Both the position numbers and the translations under genes were made by a program. The notes beneath the pieces were generated by a model. That model did no database searches. It was given only the letters and a program-made list of their open reading frames with translations, and was not told where the DNA came from. A DNA stretch of 64,000 nucleotides from CAVUMR01 sp963742715 (lineage in GTDB: Bacteria > Actinomycetota > Actinomycetes > Mycobacteriales > Micromonosporaceae): NCBI GenBank assembly GCA_963742715.1, contig CAVUMR010000002.1, forward strand, positions 2,666,001 to 2,730,000, written 5' to 3'. Below are positions 20,036 to 27,975 of the stretch, in pieces. How positions within the stretch are numbered: the stretch's first letter is position 1; each line of letters begins with the position of its first letter.

Positions 20036-21931
20036 TTGGAACGATCGTGGTTGTTCGCTCGCCTGGTCAGCCCGGCCGGTAGATCCGCGCACGACAACGC
20101 CGTCGAGGTGTTGACCACCGTCGTGCCCGCGCTGGTCGAACAGCTGCGGCGGTACGACCGGCAGGGCAGCTGGTTCTTCGAGCGGTGCGACGAGGCGCCG
20201 CGGCCGTACCTGGACCTCGGCTTCCACGCGACCCAGCCGGTACTCGGCGACCTGGCCGGTCAGCTGTGCGGGAGCGGCGACCGGTGCCCGGCCACGGTGG
20301 AGGTGCACGACTCGTACGCGGTACCGGACGCGGCGCACGGCGGTCCGCTGGCGGTTGCCGCGAGCGAACTGGCGCTCACCCTGTTCGGTGCCGGCGAGTG
20401 GTACCCGGACCTCGAGCTTCCGGTCGCGGTGCTGCACCTGCGGCACCTCGTCGAGCTGCTGCCCCCGAACGACCGGCTCGGGTTCCTGTTCCTGTTCTGG
20501 CGGGAGCAGGTCCGCGCGCTCAGCCCGGCGCACCGGCGCGAGCTCGCCGCGGAGGCGGACGCGCGGGCGGAGAAGATCGTGCTCACCGCGCTGGAGTTGG
20601 CGATGCCGGCGACGTTCGCGGCCGCGTGGCAGTCGTACCTGGGCACCGTGACCGCGGTCGCCGGCCCGCCGGGAGGGGCCGGCCTACGATCGCTCGGTCA
20701 CCTGCTGTTCCACCACGCCGAGGCGACGCACCGCCGGCTCGGCATCCCCGCCGACGTGGCCGGGCTGGCCGCGATGGCGCTGCGGCTGAGCCTGGCGCAG
20801 GAGCGATGCCCGGAGGTACCGACCGCCATGTCCCGCCCACCGACCTCGACCGGTCCGACCGGCCCGGTCGACACGTCCGCCGGTACCGGCGCCTCCACCG
20901 GTACCGGCACCGTCCAGGTCGAGGTGGCGCTGGGCGACCGCGCGTACCCGGTGCTCATCGGGGCGGGGGTGCGGCACCGATTACCGGAGTTCGTACGGCA
21001 GCTCGGGGCGCGGCGCGCCGTGGTCGTGTCGGCGCGGCCGGCGGACTGGACGCCGGATCCGGGGGTACCCCGGCTGGTCGTACCGGCCCGCGACGGCGAG
21101 GAGGACAAGACGCTCGCCACGGTCGAGGAGCTGTGCCGGGCGTTCGCGGACTTCGGCCTGTCCCGGGCCGACGTGGTGGTCTCGTGCGGGGGCGGTACCA
21201 CCACCGACGTGGTGGGGCTCGCCGCCGGCCTGTACCACCGGGGCATCTCCGTCATCCACCTGCCGACCTCGCTGCTCGCGCAGGTGGACGCGAGCGTCGG
21301 CGGGAAGACCGCGGTCAACCTGCCGCACGGCAAGAACCTGGTCGGCGTGTACTGGCAGCCGCGGGCCGTGCTGTGCGACACCGACTACCTGTCCACGCTG
21401 CCACCGCGGGAGTGGGTGAACGGCTGCGGCGAGATCGCCCGCGCCCACTTCATCGGGGCCGGCGAGCTGCGGGGCCTGCCCACCCACGAGCAGATCGCCG
21501 CCTGCGTGGCGCTCAAGGCGTCCGTGGTGGCGGCGGACGAACGGGACGCCGGGCTGCGGCACATCCTGAACTACGGCCACACACTCGGGCACGCGCTGGA
21601 GCGGGCCACCGACTTCGCGCTGCGGCACGGCGAGGCGGTTGGGATCGGTACCGTGTTCGCCGGCCGGCTGGCCGGCCTGCTCGGTCGCATCGACGACGCC
21701 AGGGTGGCGGTACACGAGGAGGTCGTCGCCCATTACGGCCTGGCCACCACCCTGCCGGCCGGAGTCGACCGCGCGTCCCTGGTCGGGCTGATGCGGCTGG
21801 ACAAGAAGGCGACGTCCGGGCTCGCGTTCGTACTCGACGGCCCGGACGGCCCGGAACTGGTGACCGGGGTGGACGAGGCGATCGTGCTCGAGGCGCTGGC
21901 CAGCATGGCCGCCGGCGACGTGGCCGCCTGA
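20036..21931 (+). CDS. rifG: Aminodehydroquinate synthase with N-terminal LanB-elimination / thiopeptide-cyclase-like domain
   Basis: 631 residues. Residues about 277-631 are a dehydroquinate-synthase-fold enzyme: GGGTTTDVVG, TSLLAQVDASVGGKT, metal-site His515 (NYGHTLGH) and His531 (RHGEAVG). Beside AHBA synthase this is best read as the aminoDAHP to aminoDHQ step. The usual Glu-x-x-Lys active-site pair reads Glu466-x-x-Arg469. Residues 1-265 are extra: SWLFARLVSP, WFFERCDE, PYLDLGF, HGGPLAVAASE, LFGAGEW and SLGHLLFHH line up in order with the consensus I recall for the thiopeptide-type bacteriocin domain (SpaB C-terminal family). Start TTG 20036 has GAGGTGA 6 nt upstream. An in-frame ATG at 20828 (Met265) also has GGAGG upstream, so a short 367-residue form is possible. 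The fusion assignment needs a profile search. Confidence 0.85.
   Translation: MERSWLFARLVSPAGRSAHDNAVEVLTTVVPALVEQLRRYDRQGSWFFERCDEAPRPYLDLGFHATQPVLGDLAGQLCGSGDRCPATVEVHDSYAVPDAAHGGPLAVAASELALTLFGAGEWYPDLELPVAVLHLRHLVELLPPNDRLGFLFLFWREQVRALSPAHRRELAAEADARAEKIVLTALELAMPATFAAAWQSYLGTVTAVAGPPGGAGLRSLGHLLFHHAEATHRRLGIPADVAGLAAMALRLSLAQERCPEVPTAMSRPPTSTGPTGPVDTSAGTGASTGTGTVQVEVALGDRAYPVLIGAGVRHRLPEFVRQLGARRAVVVSARPADWTPDPGVPRLVVPARDGEEDKTLATVEELCRAFADFGLSRADVVVSCGGGTTTDVVGLAAGLYHRGISVIHLPTSLLAQVDASVGGKTAVNLPHGKNLVGVYWQPRAVLCDTDYLSTLPPREWVNGCGEIARAHFIGAGELRGLPTHEQIAACVALKASVVAADERDAGLRHILNYGHTLGHALERATDFALRHGEAVGIGTVFAGRLAGLLGRIDDARVAVHEEVVAHYGLATTLPAGVDRASLVGLMRLDKKATSGLAFVLDGPDGPELVTGVDEAIVLEALASMAAGDVAA
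20812..20830 (+). promoter_or_regulatory. Possible internal ribosome binding site and in-frame ATG
   Basis: GGAGG at 20812-20816 lies 11 nt before ATG 20828, in frame with the aminoDHQ synthase and just where its catalytic domain begins after a Thr/Gly/Pro-rich linker. Starting here gives a 367-residue protein, close to the stand-alone RifG size. GGAGG is common in GC-rich genes, so this is only a possibility. Confidence 0.35.
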
Positions 21932-21940
21932 CCGCCCGCC

Positions 21941-21982
21941 GCTACTCCCCCGGCGCTACTCCCCCGGCGCTACTCCCCCGGC
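21941..21982. repeat. 14-bp tandem repeat, 3 exact units, intergenic
   Basis: Three perfect copies of GCTACTCCCCCGGC follow the aminoDHQ synthase stop by 9 bp. The rest of the 198 bp convergent gap is C-rich with degenerate GCCCGGCC strings; no clear terminator hairpin was found. Confidence 0.9.
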
Positions 21983-22129
21983 GCCAAGCCGGCCCCGGCC
22001 GCGCAGCAGCCAGGCCAGGCACCCACCCGGCGGCCAACCCCCGCCCGGCCACGCACCAGTCCGACCACGTACCAGCCCGGCCGCGCACCTGCCCGGCCGC
22101 GCGGCCCACCCCCCGTCCCAGAGATCCAC

Positions 22130-23615
22130 TTAGAACGGTGGCGGACGGGGGTCACCCGTCTCTGCGCCTTCTTCTGGTGGTCCGGTGTTGTGGGTGGTCC
22201 TGAGTGGTTGGGCGAGCAGCGGCTCGGATCGGTGGGGTCGGACGGCGTAGTCGTGACCGTGGGGGCTGGTCCAGTCGATCCGCCCGCCGTGGGATTGGCG
22301 CTTGTCCCAGCCGCCCTCGTGTTTGGCGCGGTGATGCTTGCGGCAGAGCACACTCAGGTTGCCTGGCACGGTCTTACCGTCGGCTTCCCAGGCGATGGTG
22401 TGATCGACATCCGCGTGTTCGGCGCGGCGGATGCAGCCGGGGAAGCGGCAGGTGACATCGCGGGCGCGGATGAACCGGTCGAGCCAGCCGGGTGGCCGCC
22501 GCAGGTTCCCATGCGCGATCACTGCGCCGTCATCGCCCGTCAACGTGTAGCGCAGCAGCGCGCCGCTGGCCCGCTCGTCGGCGATCTTCCGCGCCAAGGT
22601 CGCCGCGACGGGACCCCAGCCGGGCAAACTCACCCGGCTCCTCAGATAAGCCCAGCAGCGTAGTGAGCGGCACCCGCAGGTCCACCACTCCCTTGCGCGG
22701 TGTGGGGTGCGGCTCGAGGATGCTGCCGCCGTCGAGCAGATCGAGCACCGTGTCCACGCGCACCTGGTCCAACGTTCTCGGGTCACCGGTGAGGCTCGCG
22801 GTGCGGGCGATCGCATCCACGCGTTCCATCGCAGCCGCGGCCCGATCCGCGGGCAGGCCGAGCAGGGTGATGGTGGCGGTGCCGTCGGACTCCCGTTCAT
22901 GCCAAACTCGCCGGCCGGCGATCGCGTCCCGCTCCCGCACCGCCGCCGCGTCGGCGTCGATGACCAGCACCTCGCGCTGCAGCCGATCCTTCAACTGCCG
23001 GGTGGTCAACCGGGGCGCATCGGGCAGGACCCGCCCGCACACGACCCGGGCGGCCGACTCGTGCAACGCCACCGTTTCCCGGCAGAACACCCTGGCTTTC
23101 GGCAGGTCGATCAGCCCGCACCAGAGCGCGGCGTGCACCGCCGGGAGTCGCCGGGTCAACGACCAGCCGAGGTTCAGCTGTCCTGCGGCGGTGCCGCGGG
23201 TCCAGGCCAGGGCGGCGGCGATCTCGTCGGGAAAGAACTCCGCCGCCGCTTCGGGATCGAGTTCGGCGGCTAGTTCGCATTCGCCGACCGCGACCATGTC
23301 CGACAGCAGCATGGCCTGGTAGTGCGCCACCTGCCGGTGGGTGGCCCGCAGCACCAGCACCCGGTCATAGCCGGTCAGCCCGGAACGATCCAGGAGGGCC
23401 AGCGCGCCGGCCAATCCGAGACCGGGTGGGAGATCGGCCAACGCCGCAACCGCCGGCGTCGCGGTCGGCGCGGGGCGCGTCCGTGTGCGCGATTTCGCCG
23501 CAAGCGGCAGGTCCGACACCCGCACTTCCAACTCGGCCGGATCAACGCCCGCGGCGGGACGCGGCACGACCGCAGCCGAACCGGCCGCCGCGCGCTGTGC
23601 CCCCCGCTCTTCCAC
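22130..23615 (-). pseudogene. HNH endonuclease, DUF222 / 13E12 repeat family, single-base frameshift
   Basis: Reads as about 494 residues of a 13E12-type protein: a DUF222 helical region followed by an HNH nuclease core (CRFPGC, DVDHTIAWE, NLSVLCRKHHRAKHEGGW). Near 22622-22624 one extra base in a GGG run (CCC on the coding strand) moves the frame; dropping it joins PGEFA to GWGPVA, as in the intact paralogue at 49450-50976 (PGELAGWGPIA). Start GTG 23615 (VEERG) matches the paralogue's MFERG, though no good ribosome site precedes it. Stop TAA is at 22130. It sits inside the ansamycin cluster and has no obvious link to it. Sequencing error cannot be excluded. The 276 bp upstream (23616-23891) shows nothing recognisable. 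Confidence 0.82.
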
Positions 23616-23891
23616 GAAACGACCATATGAGGGGGGTCCGACACTTACGGACCGCCCGGACAGGACCGTCCACAAAAGACGGACGCAATATCGAATTCGG
23701 ATACGCGTACGCAAGGAAGGGCGATTGGCGAGGGAAGCGCGGCGGGTGCGAGCGACGGCACTGGTGGCGGGGACGAGGACGCAGCGGGCTTGTCGCAACG
23801 CGGAGCGCGAAGCAGAACCGGGGCTCGCGGCACGCGAGAAAGCGCAAGAAGAGCAGGGAGGCAGCGTGATTGTGTGGAGAGCGGGAGCGGG

Positions 23892-24587
23892 TTAAGCCGG
23901 GTCCGCGGCCATGACCCCGGGGCACAGCGCGAGCAGTTCGGCCGGCGCGCGCACCACCACGTCGGGGTCGGCGGCGAGCATGGCCACCTCGTCGCAGTCG
24001 CCCCACAGCGCGGCGACCGTCGTCACGCCGGCATCCCGGCCGCTGGCCAGGTCGGTCACCGCGTCGCCGACCATCATCGCGCCGTCGGCCGGCGCGCCGA
24101 GCAGCTCCAGCGCACGCAGCACGATGTCCGGGGCCGGCTTCGGCCGGGGCACCTCGTCCGAGCCGATCACGTGGTCGAACAGGTCGAGCACGCCGAGCAG
24201 GTCGAGCAGGGAGCGGGCCCGGTCACCGGCCTTGCCGGTGGCGATGGCCAGCCGGATGCCGTTGTCGCGCAGGCCACGCAGCAGCTCCGGTACCCCGTCG
24301 AACAGCGGTACCCGGTGCGCCAGCCGGTAGCTCTCCCGGACGAACGGCTCCTCCAGCTCCAGCGGCAGGCCCATGATCCGCATGATGTCCGGGAAGTACC
24401 GGCCGAGGTGCCGGCTGTACTCCTCGAACGGCGCCTGCCCGTCGCCGATCACCTCGGCGTACGCGATGCTGAACGCTTCCCGCATCACCGCCGAGCTGTC
24501 CACCACGACGCCGTCCAGGTCGAACACGACCGCGCGGTACCGCGGCCCGGTACCGGCGGCCAACGGCTCGGAGATCAGCGAACTCAT
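23892..24587 (-). CDS. rifM: HAD-family phosphatase, RifM-like
   Basis: 231 residues, the length of RifM. Haloacid-dehalogenase motifs: I, VVFDLDGVVVDS with Asp23 and Asp25; II, AIATGK; III, the Lys of RPKPAPD; IV, GDAVTD. In AHBA clusters RifM acts with RifK and RifL in making kanosamine, releasing it from a phosphorylated or UDP-linked precursor; that role is from the literature and not visible in the sequence. Start ATG 24587 has GGGAG upstream. It follows the RifL-like gene by 40 bp on the same strand, so the order rifK-rifL-rifM matches the rifamycin cluster and a single transcript from the promoter near 27.0 kb is likely. Confidence 0.88.
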   Translation of the reverse strand: MSSLISEPLAAGTGPRYRAVVFDLDGVVVDSSAVMREAFSIAYAEVIGDGQAPFEEYSRHLGRYFPDIMRIMGLPLELEEPFVRESYRLAHRVPLFDGVPELLRGLRDNGIRLAIATGKAGDRARSLLDLLGVLDLFDHVIGSDEVPRPKPAPDIVLRALELLGAPADGAMMVGDAVTDLASGRDAGVTTVAALWGDCDEVAMLAADPDVVVRAPAELLALCPGVMAADPA

Positions 24588-24627
24588 ACGGGCTCCCTGG
24601 GCGACACGGACGACCTGCCGGTGGGTC

Positions 24628-25860
24628 TCACCGGGCGGGCTCACCCGCCAGCACGTCCTGGCGGCGGGGCTGCGCAAGGCGAGCGGAGCTGTAGACCCGC
24701 TCGATGATCCGGACCGTCTGGCGGGCCTCGGCGATGGTGGCGCCCCGGCTGGCCGGGTCGGCGAGCAGCGCGGGGAGCGCGTCGAGCTGCCGGCCGTACT
24801 CGGCGCCGATCGGCTCGGCCGGCAGCGGAATGGTGACCGTATGGCCGCCGCAGGTACGGGTGAGTACCGGTTCCGGGTCCCGGTTCGGACTGAACCCGAA
24901 CGTGCAGCGCAGACGCGCGGTACCGGCGCTGCCCTCCACCGTGATCGTGGTGGTGTCCCGGGCGACGTGCGACGCCCAGCTCGCGTGTACCGCCGCGGAC
25001 ACACCGTGTTCGGTGACCAGGAACGCGCGCACGGTGTCCTCGACATCGCTGGTACGGGTGTCCACCGAGTCGTCCCCGCGCCAGGCTGCCTGGTGGCTGC
25101 CGTCGTTGATGAAGTCGTCGGAGACGCTGCCGATCACCTGCTCGATGCGGCCCGGGCCGAGCAGCGGCAGCACCGTGTCGAGCAGATGCCAGCCGAGGTC
25201 GACCAGTACGCCGCCACCGGCGAGCCGGCGCTGGGTGAACCACCCGCCGGCACCCGGTACGCCGCGGGCCCGGACCCAGCCGACGTCCACGTGCCGGATC
25301 CGGCCGAGCGTGCCGGCCACCTCGCACAGAGTCTGCACGTCCGCCCGGTACCGGGCCGCGCTGCCGGCCAGCAGCACCGCGCCGCCGTCCCGTTCGGCGG
25401 CCGCGAGCTGCAGCGTCTCCCGGGAGGACAGGCACACCGGCTTCTCCAGGAACACCGCGATGCCGCGCCGGAGCAGCCGGGACGCGATCGTGGCGTGCAG
25501 ATGATTCGGCACCGCGACGACCGCCAGGTCGACCAGTTCGGCCGGCAGCTCGTCGACGTTGTCGTAGCCGGCGACACCGTCACCGATCCCACCGTCACCG
25601 ATCCCACCGGCACCGATCCCACCGGTACCGATCCCACCGTCACCGATCCCACCATCACCAAGCCCGCCGGCACCGAGCCCGCCGGCACCGAGCAGTTCGG
25701 CGCGGGTCACCCGGTCCGGGTCGACGACCGCGACCACCCGGTACGCCGGGTTGGCGGCCAGCCTGGGCAGCCAGATCTGCCGCCCGGCCCAGCCGAGCCC
25801 GACCACCGCCACCCGGATCGGCGCACCGTCGGAGCTGCCGGCGCGCTGCCCGGCGGTCAT
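24628..25860 (-). CDS. rifL: GFO/IDH/MocA oxidoreductase, RifL-like, with Gly-rich repeat insertion
   Basis: 410 residues. N-terminal Rossmann fold VVGLGWAG, then the EKP motif of the Gfo/Idh/MocA family (LEKPVCL) and the C-terminal substrate domain. RifL oxidises UDP-glucose at C3 for transamination by RifK in kanosamine formation. The protein is about 50 residues longer than my recollection of RifL (about 356). Much of the excess is a Gly-rich run, about 35 residues of GAGGL/GDGGI pentapeptides, from a 15-bp tandem repeat (25581-25695) placed just after the second Rossmann strand (VVDPD). Start ATG 25860 overlaps the AHBA synthase stop as ATGA, implying translational coupling. Confidence 0.9.
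   Translation of the reverse strand: MTAGQRAGSSDGAPIRVAVVGLGWAGRQIWLPRLAANPAYRVVAVVDPDRVTRAELLGAGGLGAGGLGDGGIGDGGIGTGGIGAGGIGDGGIGDGVAGYDNVDELPAELVDLAVVAVPNHLHATIASRLLRRGIAVFLEKPVCLSSRETLQLAAAERDGGAVLLAGSAARYRADVQTLCEVAGTLGRIRHVDVGWVRARGVPGAGGWFTQRRLAGGGVLVDLGWHLLDTVLPLLGPGRIEQVIGSVSDDFINDGSHQAAWRGDDSVDTRTSDVEDTVRAFLVTEHGVSAAVHASWASHVARDTTTITVEGSAGTARLRCTFGFSPNRDPEPVLTRTCGGHTVTIPLPAEPIGAEYGRQLDALPALLADPASRGATIAEARQTVRIIERVYSSARLAQPRRQDVLAGEPAR
25581..25695. repeat. 15-bp tandem repeat, 7.6 units, inside the RifL-like gene
   Basis: Units of CACCGATCCCACCGT with one to four changes each; on the coding strand they give G(A/D/T)GG(L/I) pentapeptides. The most 5' coding units (25656-25695) are the most diverged, the middle ones nearly identical, as expected of slippage growth. 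Confidence 0.92.
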
Positions 25861-27020
25861 CCGGCGAGCGTCTCGGCCAGCACGGTGGCGATGTCGTGCA
25901 TCTGCTGCTCGGTGCCGAGCAGCGTGCGGTGGTGCAGCCAGATGCAGTCGGAGTGGATCAGCTCGACGTTCGGGCAGCGGGCCGCGAGCTGCTCGACCGA
26001 CTCGTCCGGGCCGCCGGCGGCCCAGAAGCCGTCGCAGCGGTAGATCGCGCGGAACGCCACGAACGCCGGTACGCCGCGGGCGATCAGCTGGTCGACGACC
26101 GCCCACCGGCGCTCCTCGCCGATCCCGGGCACCCGGAACATCGCCATGTAGTGCGGATTCCGGTTGCCCCGGTCGTCGCGGCCCTGCGGTACCACCCCGG
26201 GCACGTCGGCGAGCAGGCTCGCGAGCAGCCGCCAGCGCTCCTCGCGCACCGTGATCTGTCCGTCCAACCGGGACAGTTGACCGCGCAGTACGGCGGCGGA
26301 GAACTCGTTCATCCGGTAATTCGAACCGGTCGTCTGGTGGAAGTAGCCCCGGTCGGTGCGCGGCCGGCCGCAGCTGTGCCGCAGGAACGCCTCTTCGTAC
26401 CGGCCGGCGTCCGGGAACAGCACCGCGCCGCCTTCACCGGCGGTCATCAGCTTGCCGTTCTGGAAGCTGAACGCGGCGACCGAGCCGAGCTCGCCGACCC
26501 GCTTGCCCTGCCACTGCGCGCCGTGCGCGTGCGCGGCGTCCTGCAGGAGCTCCACTCCGGCGTCCGCGGCGATCTTGGTCAGCGCGTCCATGTCGGCGAA
26601 CTGGCCGGCCATGTGCACCGGCATGATCACCTTCGTCCGGTCGGTGATCGCCGCCTGTACCGCGGTCGGGTCCATGCAGTACGTGGTGAGGTCCACGTCC
26701 ACCGGTACCGCCACCGCACCGAGGCGCTGCGCGGCGAGCGACGACGAGATGAACGTGAACGCCGGCACGATCACCTCGGTACCGGGGCCGACGCCCAGCA
26801 CCTCCAGCGCGACCTCGAGCGCGTGCGTGCCGTTGGTGACCGCGAGCGCGTATTCGGAGCCGTGGTACGCGCCGAACTCGGCTTCGAACGTGACGACCTC
26901 ACTGCCGCCCATCCGCCACCATTGGCCCTGTTCGAGAGCGCGGATCAGGCCGGTACGCTCCTGGTCGCCGAATTGCGGCCACTCGGGGAATTCCAGCGTC
27001 TTCGATGGTTGACCCGTCAT
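25857..27020 (-). CDS. rifK: 3-amino-5-hydroxybenzoate (AHBA) synthase, RifK-type
   Basis: 387 residues, the size of RifK (388). A PLP enzyme of the DegT/DnrJ/EryC1 aminotransferase fold: the internal-aldimine Lys is Lys190 in FSFQNGKLMTAGEGG, with LLQDAAHAHG supplying the Asp for the pyridine nitrogen. It converts aminodehydroshikimate to AHBA by dehydration-aromatisation, and in the rifamycin system also transaminates for kanosamine with RifL. It is the diagnostic gene of ansamycin and mitomycin-type clusters; the modular PKS with an A-ACP loading module indicates the former. Start ATG 27020 is the first in the family-conserved N-terminus (LEFPEWPQ), with only a weak AGGA about 12 nt upstream. 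First gene of the rifK-L-M operon. Confidence 0.95.
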   Translation of the reverse strand: MTGQPSKTLEFPEWPQFGDQERTGLIRALEQGQWWRMGGSEVVTFEAEFGAYHGSEYALAVTNGTHALEVALEVLGVGPGTEVIVPAFTFISSSLAAQRLGAVAVPVDVDLTTYCMDPTAVQAAITDRTKVIMPVHMAGQFADMDALTKIAADAGVELLQDAAHAHGAQWQGKRVGELGSVAAFSFQNGKLMTAGEGGAVLFPDAGRYEEAFLRHSCGRPRTDRGYFHQTTGSNYRMNEFSAAVLRGQLSRLDGQITVREERWRLLASLLADVPGVVPQGRDDRGNRNPHYMAMFRVPGIGEERRWAVVDQLIARGVPAFVAFRAIYRCDGFWAAGGPDESVEQLAARCPNVELIHSDCIWLHHRTLLGTEQQMHDIATVLAETLAG

Positions 27021-27421
27021 GGTTTCCCAACTTCCTACGCCGAGCAGAAAAGGCGGTCCTCGCGTACTGCTGTTCTCGCGTATTCACCCGGCGCCGGTCC
27101 CGCGTATTCACTCGGCGCCAGCGACCTCCGGCCGGCGCACGCGGGACACCGCCCGAGGGCAGGCACCGTCAGCGAGACGGACGCTAGTGGAGCCGCCGAG
27201 CGGCGAGCCTCCCCTTATCAGCCCCTAGGGACCCCTTAATCGCAGGTCGCGACACTTCCGGTGACCCGTCCCGCTTTATCCGTGCTAGAACTGCCGCACG
27301 CAGCGCCGGCCGGACCGCGGCGGGCGCACCTGCTACTCCCCGGACCGCTTCCGGCGAGGGCCGGGCGCCGCGCGCCTGCCCCGTGCCGGCGCCGGTCCGC
27401 CGGATCCCGCGAGGTGGCACA
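27021..27421. promoter_or_regulatory. 401-bp divergent promoter region of the two AHBA operons
   Basis: No gene. It serves AHBA synthase (minus) and aminoDHQ dehydratase (plus). Seen: two direct copies of CGCGTATTCACxCGGCGCC near 27078-27096 and 27101-27119; three CCCCT boxes at 27211-27215, 27222-27226 and 27232-27236 (spacing 11 and 10), the middle one inside a CCCTAGGG palindrome. The boxes repeat the motif seen at 19899-19926. Binding by a cluster activator is inferred. Confidence 0.5.
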
Positions 27422-27865
27422 TTGTCCGAGGTACTGCTGTTGAACGGTCCGAACCTGGGCATTCTCGGCCAGCGCGAGCCGGACGTGTACGGCACCGACA
27501 CGCTCGCCGACATCGAGCAGGCGGTCGGCGAAGAGATCGCGGAGCGCGGCTGGAAGGTGCTGTCCGTACAGGACGAATGCGAGGGCGCGCTGATCCGCGC
27601 CATCCAGGACAGCTACGCGACGGTCGGCGCGATCGTGAACCCGGGCGCGCTGATGATCGCCGGCTGGAGCCTGCGGGACGCGCTCGCCAACTACCCGCGA
27701 CCGTGGATCGAGGTCCACCTGTCGAACGTGTGGGCGCGCGAGCAGTTCCGGCATGAGTCGGTCATCGCTCCGCTGGCCAGCGGCGTCATTGTCGGGCTCG
27801 GCGCGCTGGGCTACCGGCTCGCCGCCCGGGCCCTGGTCGCCACCATTCCGGAACCGGCACCGTGA
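27422..27865 (+). CDS. rifJ: Type II aminodehydroquinate dehydratase, RifJ-like
   Basis: 147 residues, full type II dehydroquinase length. The N-terminal signature NGPNLGILGQREPDVYG keeps the lid Arg18 and catalytic Tyr23; Asn73 (NPGA), His99 (EVHLSN) and Arg110 (REQFR) are present. The second His of the classical NPGAxxH motif is absent: the stretch reads NPGALMIAG, with Ile79. In this cluster it dehydrates aminoDHQ to aminodehydroshikimate, the substrate of AHBA synthase. Start TTG 27422 has GAGGTGG 4 nt upstream, the same TTG/GAGGTG arrangement as the aminoDHQ synthase. First gene of the plus-strand operon that continues with DoxX, RifN-like kinase and FMN reductase. Confidence 0.9.
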   Translation: MSEVLLLNGPNLGILGQREPDVYGTDTLADIEQAVGEEIAERGWKVLSVQDECEGALIRAIQDSYATVGAIVNPGALMIAGWSLRDALANYPRPWIEVHLSNVWAREQFRHESVIAPLASGVIVGLGALGYRLAARALVATIPEPAP

Positions 27866-27901
27866 AGGCCGGCACGCTATTGACCCGAGCGGGCGCAGCG
27901 T

Positions 27902-27946
27902 CGCGCTATTGACAGCCGCGCTACTGACAGTCGCGCTATTGACACC
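27902..27946. repeat. 15-bp tandem repeat, 3 units, each with a TTGACA-like box
   Basis: Units CGCGCTATTGACAGC, CGCGCTACTGACAGT and CGCGCTATTGACACC lie between the RifJ-like and DoxX genes. Two contain a perfect -35 hexamer TTGACA and the third CTGACA. No convincing -10 sits 17 bp from any of them. Confidence 0.85.
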
Positions 27947-27975
27947 GGTACCAGAAATGCCCTGAAAGGACGACC

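Noticed and set aside
20036..21931. 2-epi-5-epi-valiolone or 2-deoxy-scyllo-inosose synthase for the C-terminal domain
   Set aside because: No other aminocyclitol genes are present, while the AHBA pathway needs an aminoDHQ synthase and the other genes surround it.
25857..27020. Generic sugar aminotransferase instead of AHBA synthase
   Set aside because: FSFQNGKLMTAGEGG, RifK-like length and linkage to RifL, RifM, RifN, RifJ and RifG homologues favour AHBA synthase.
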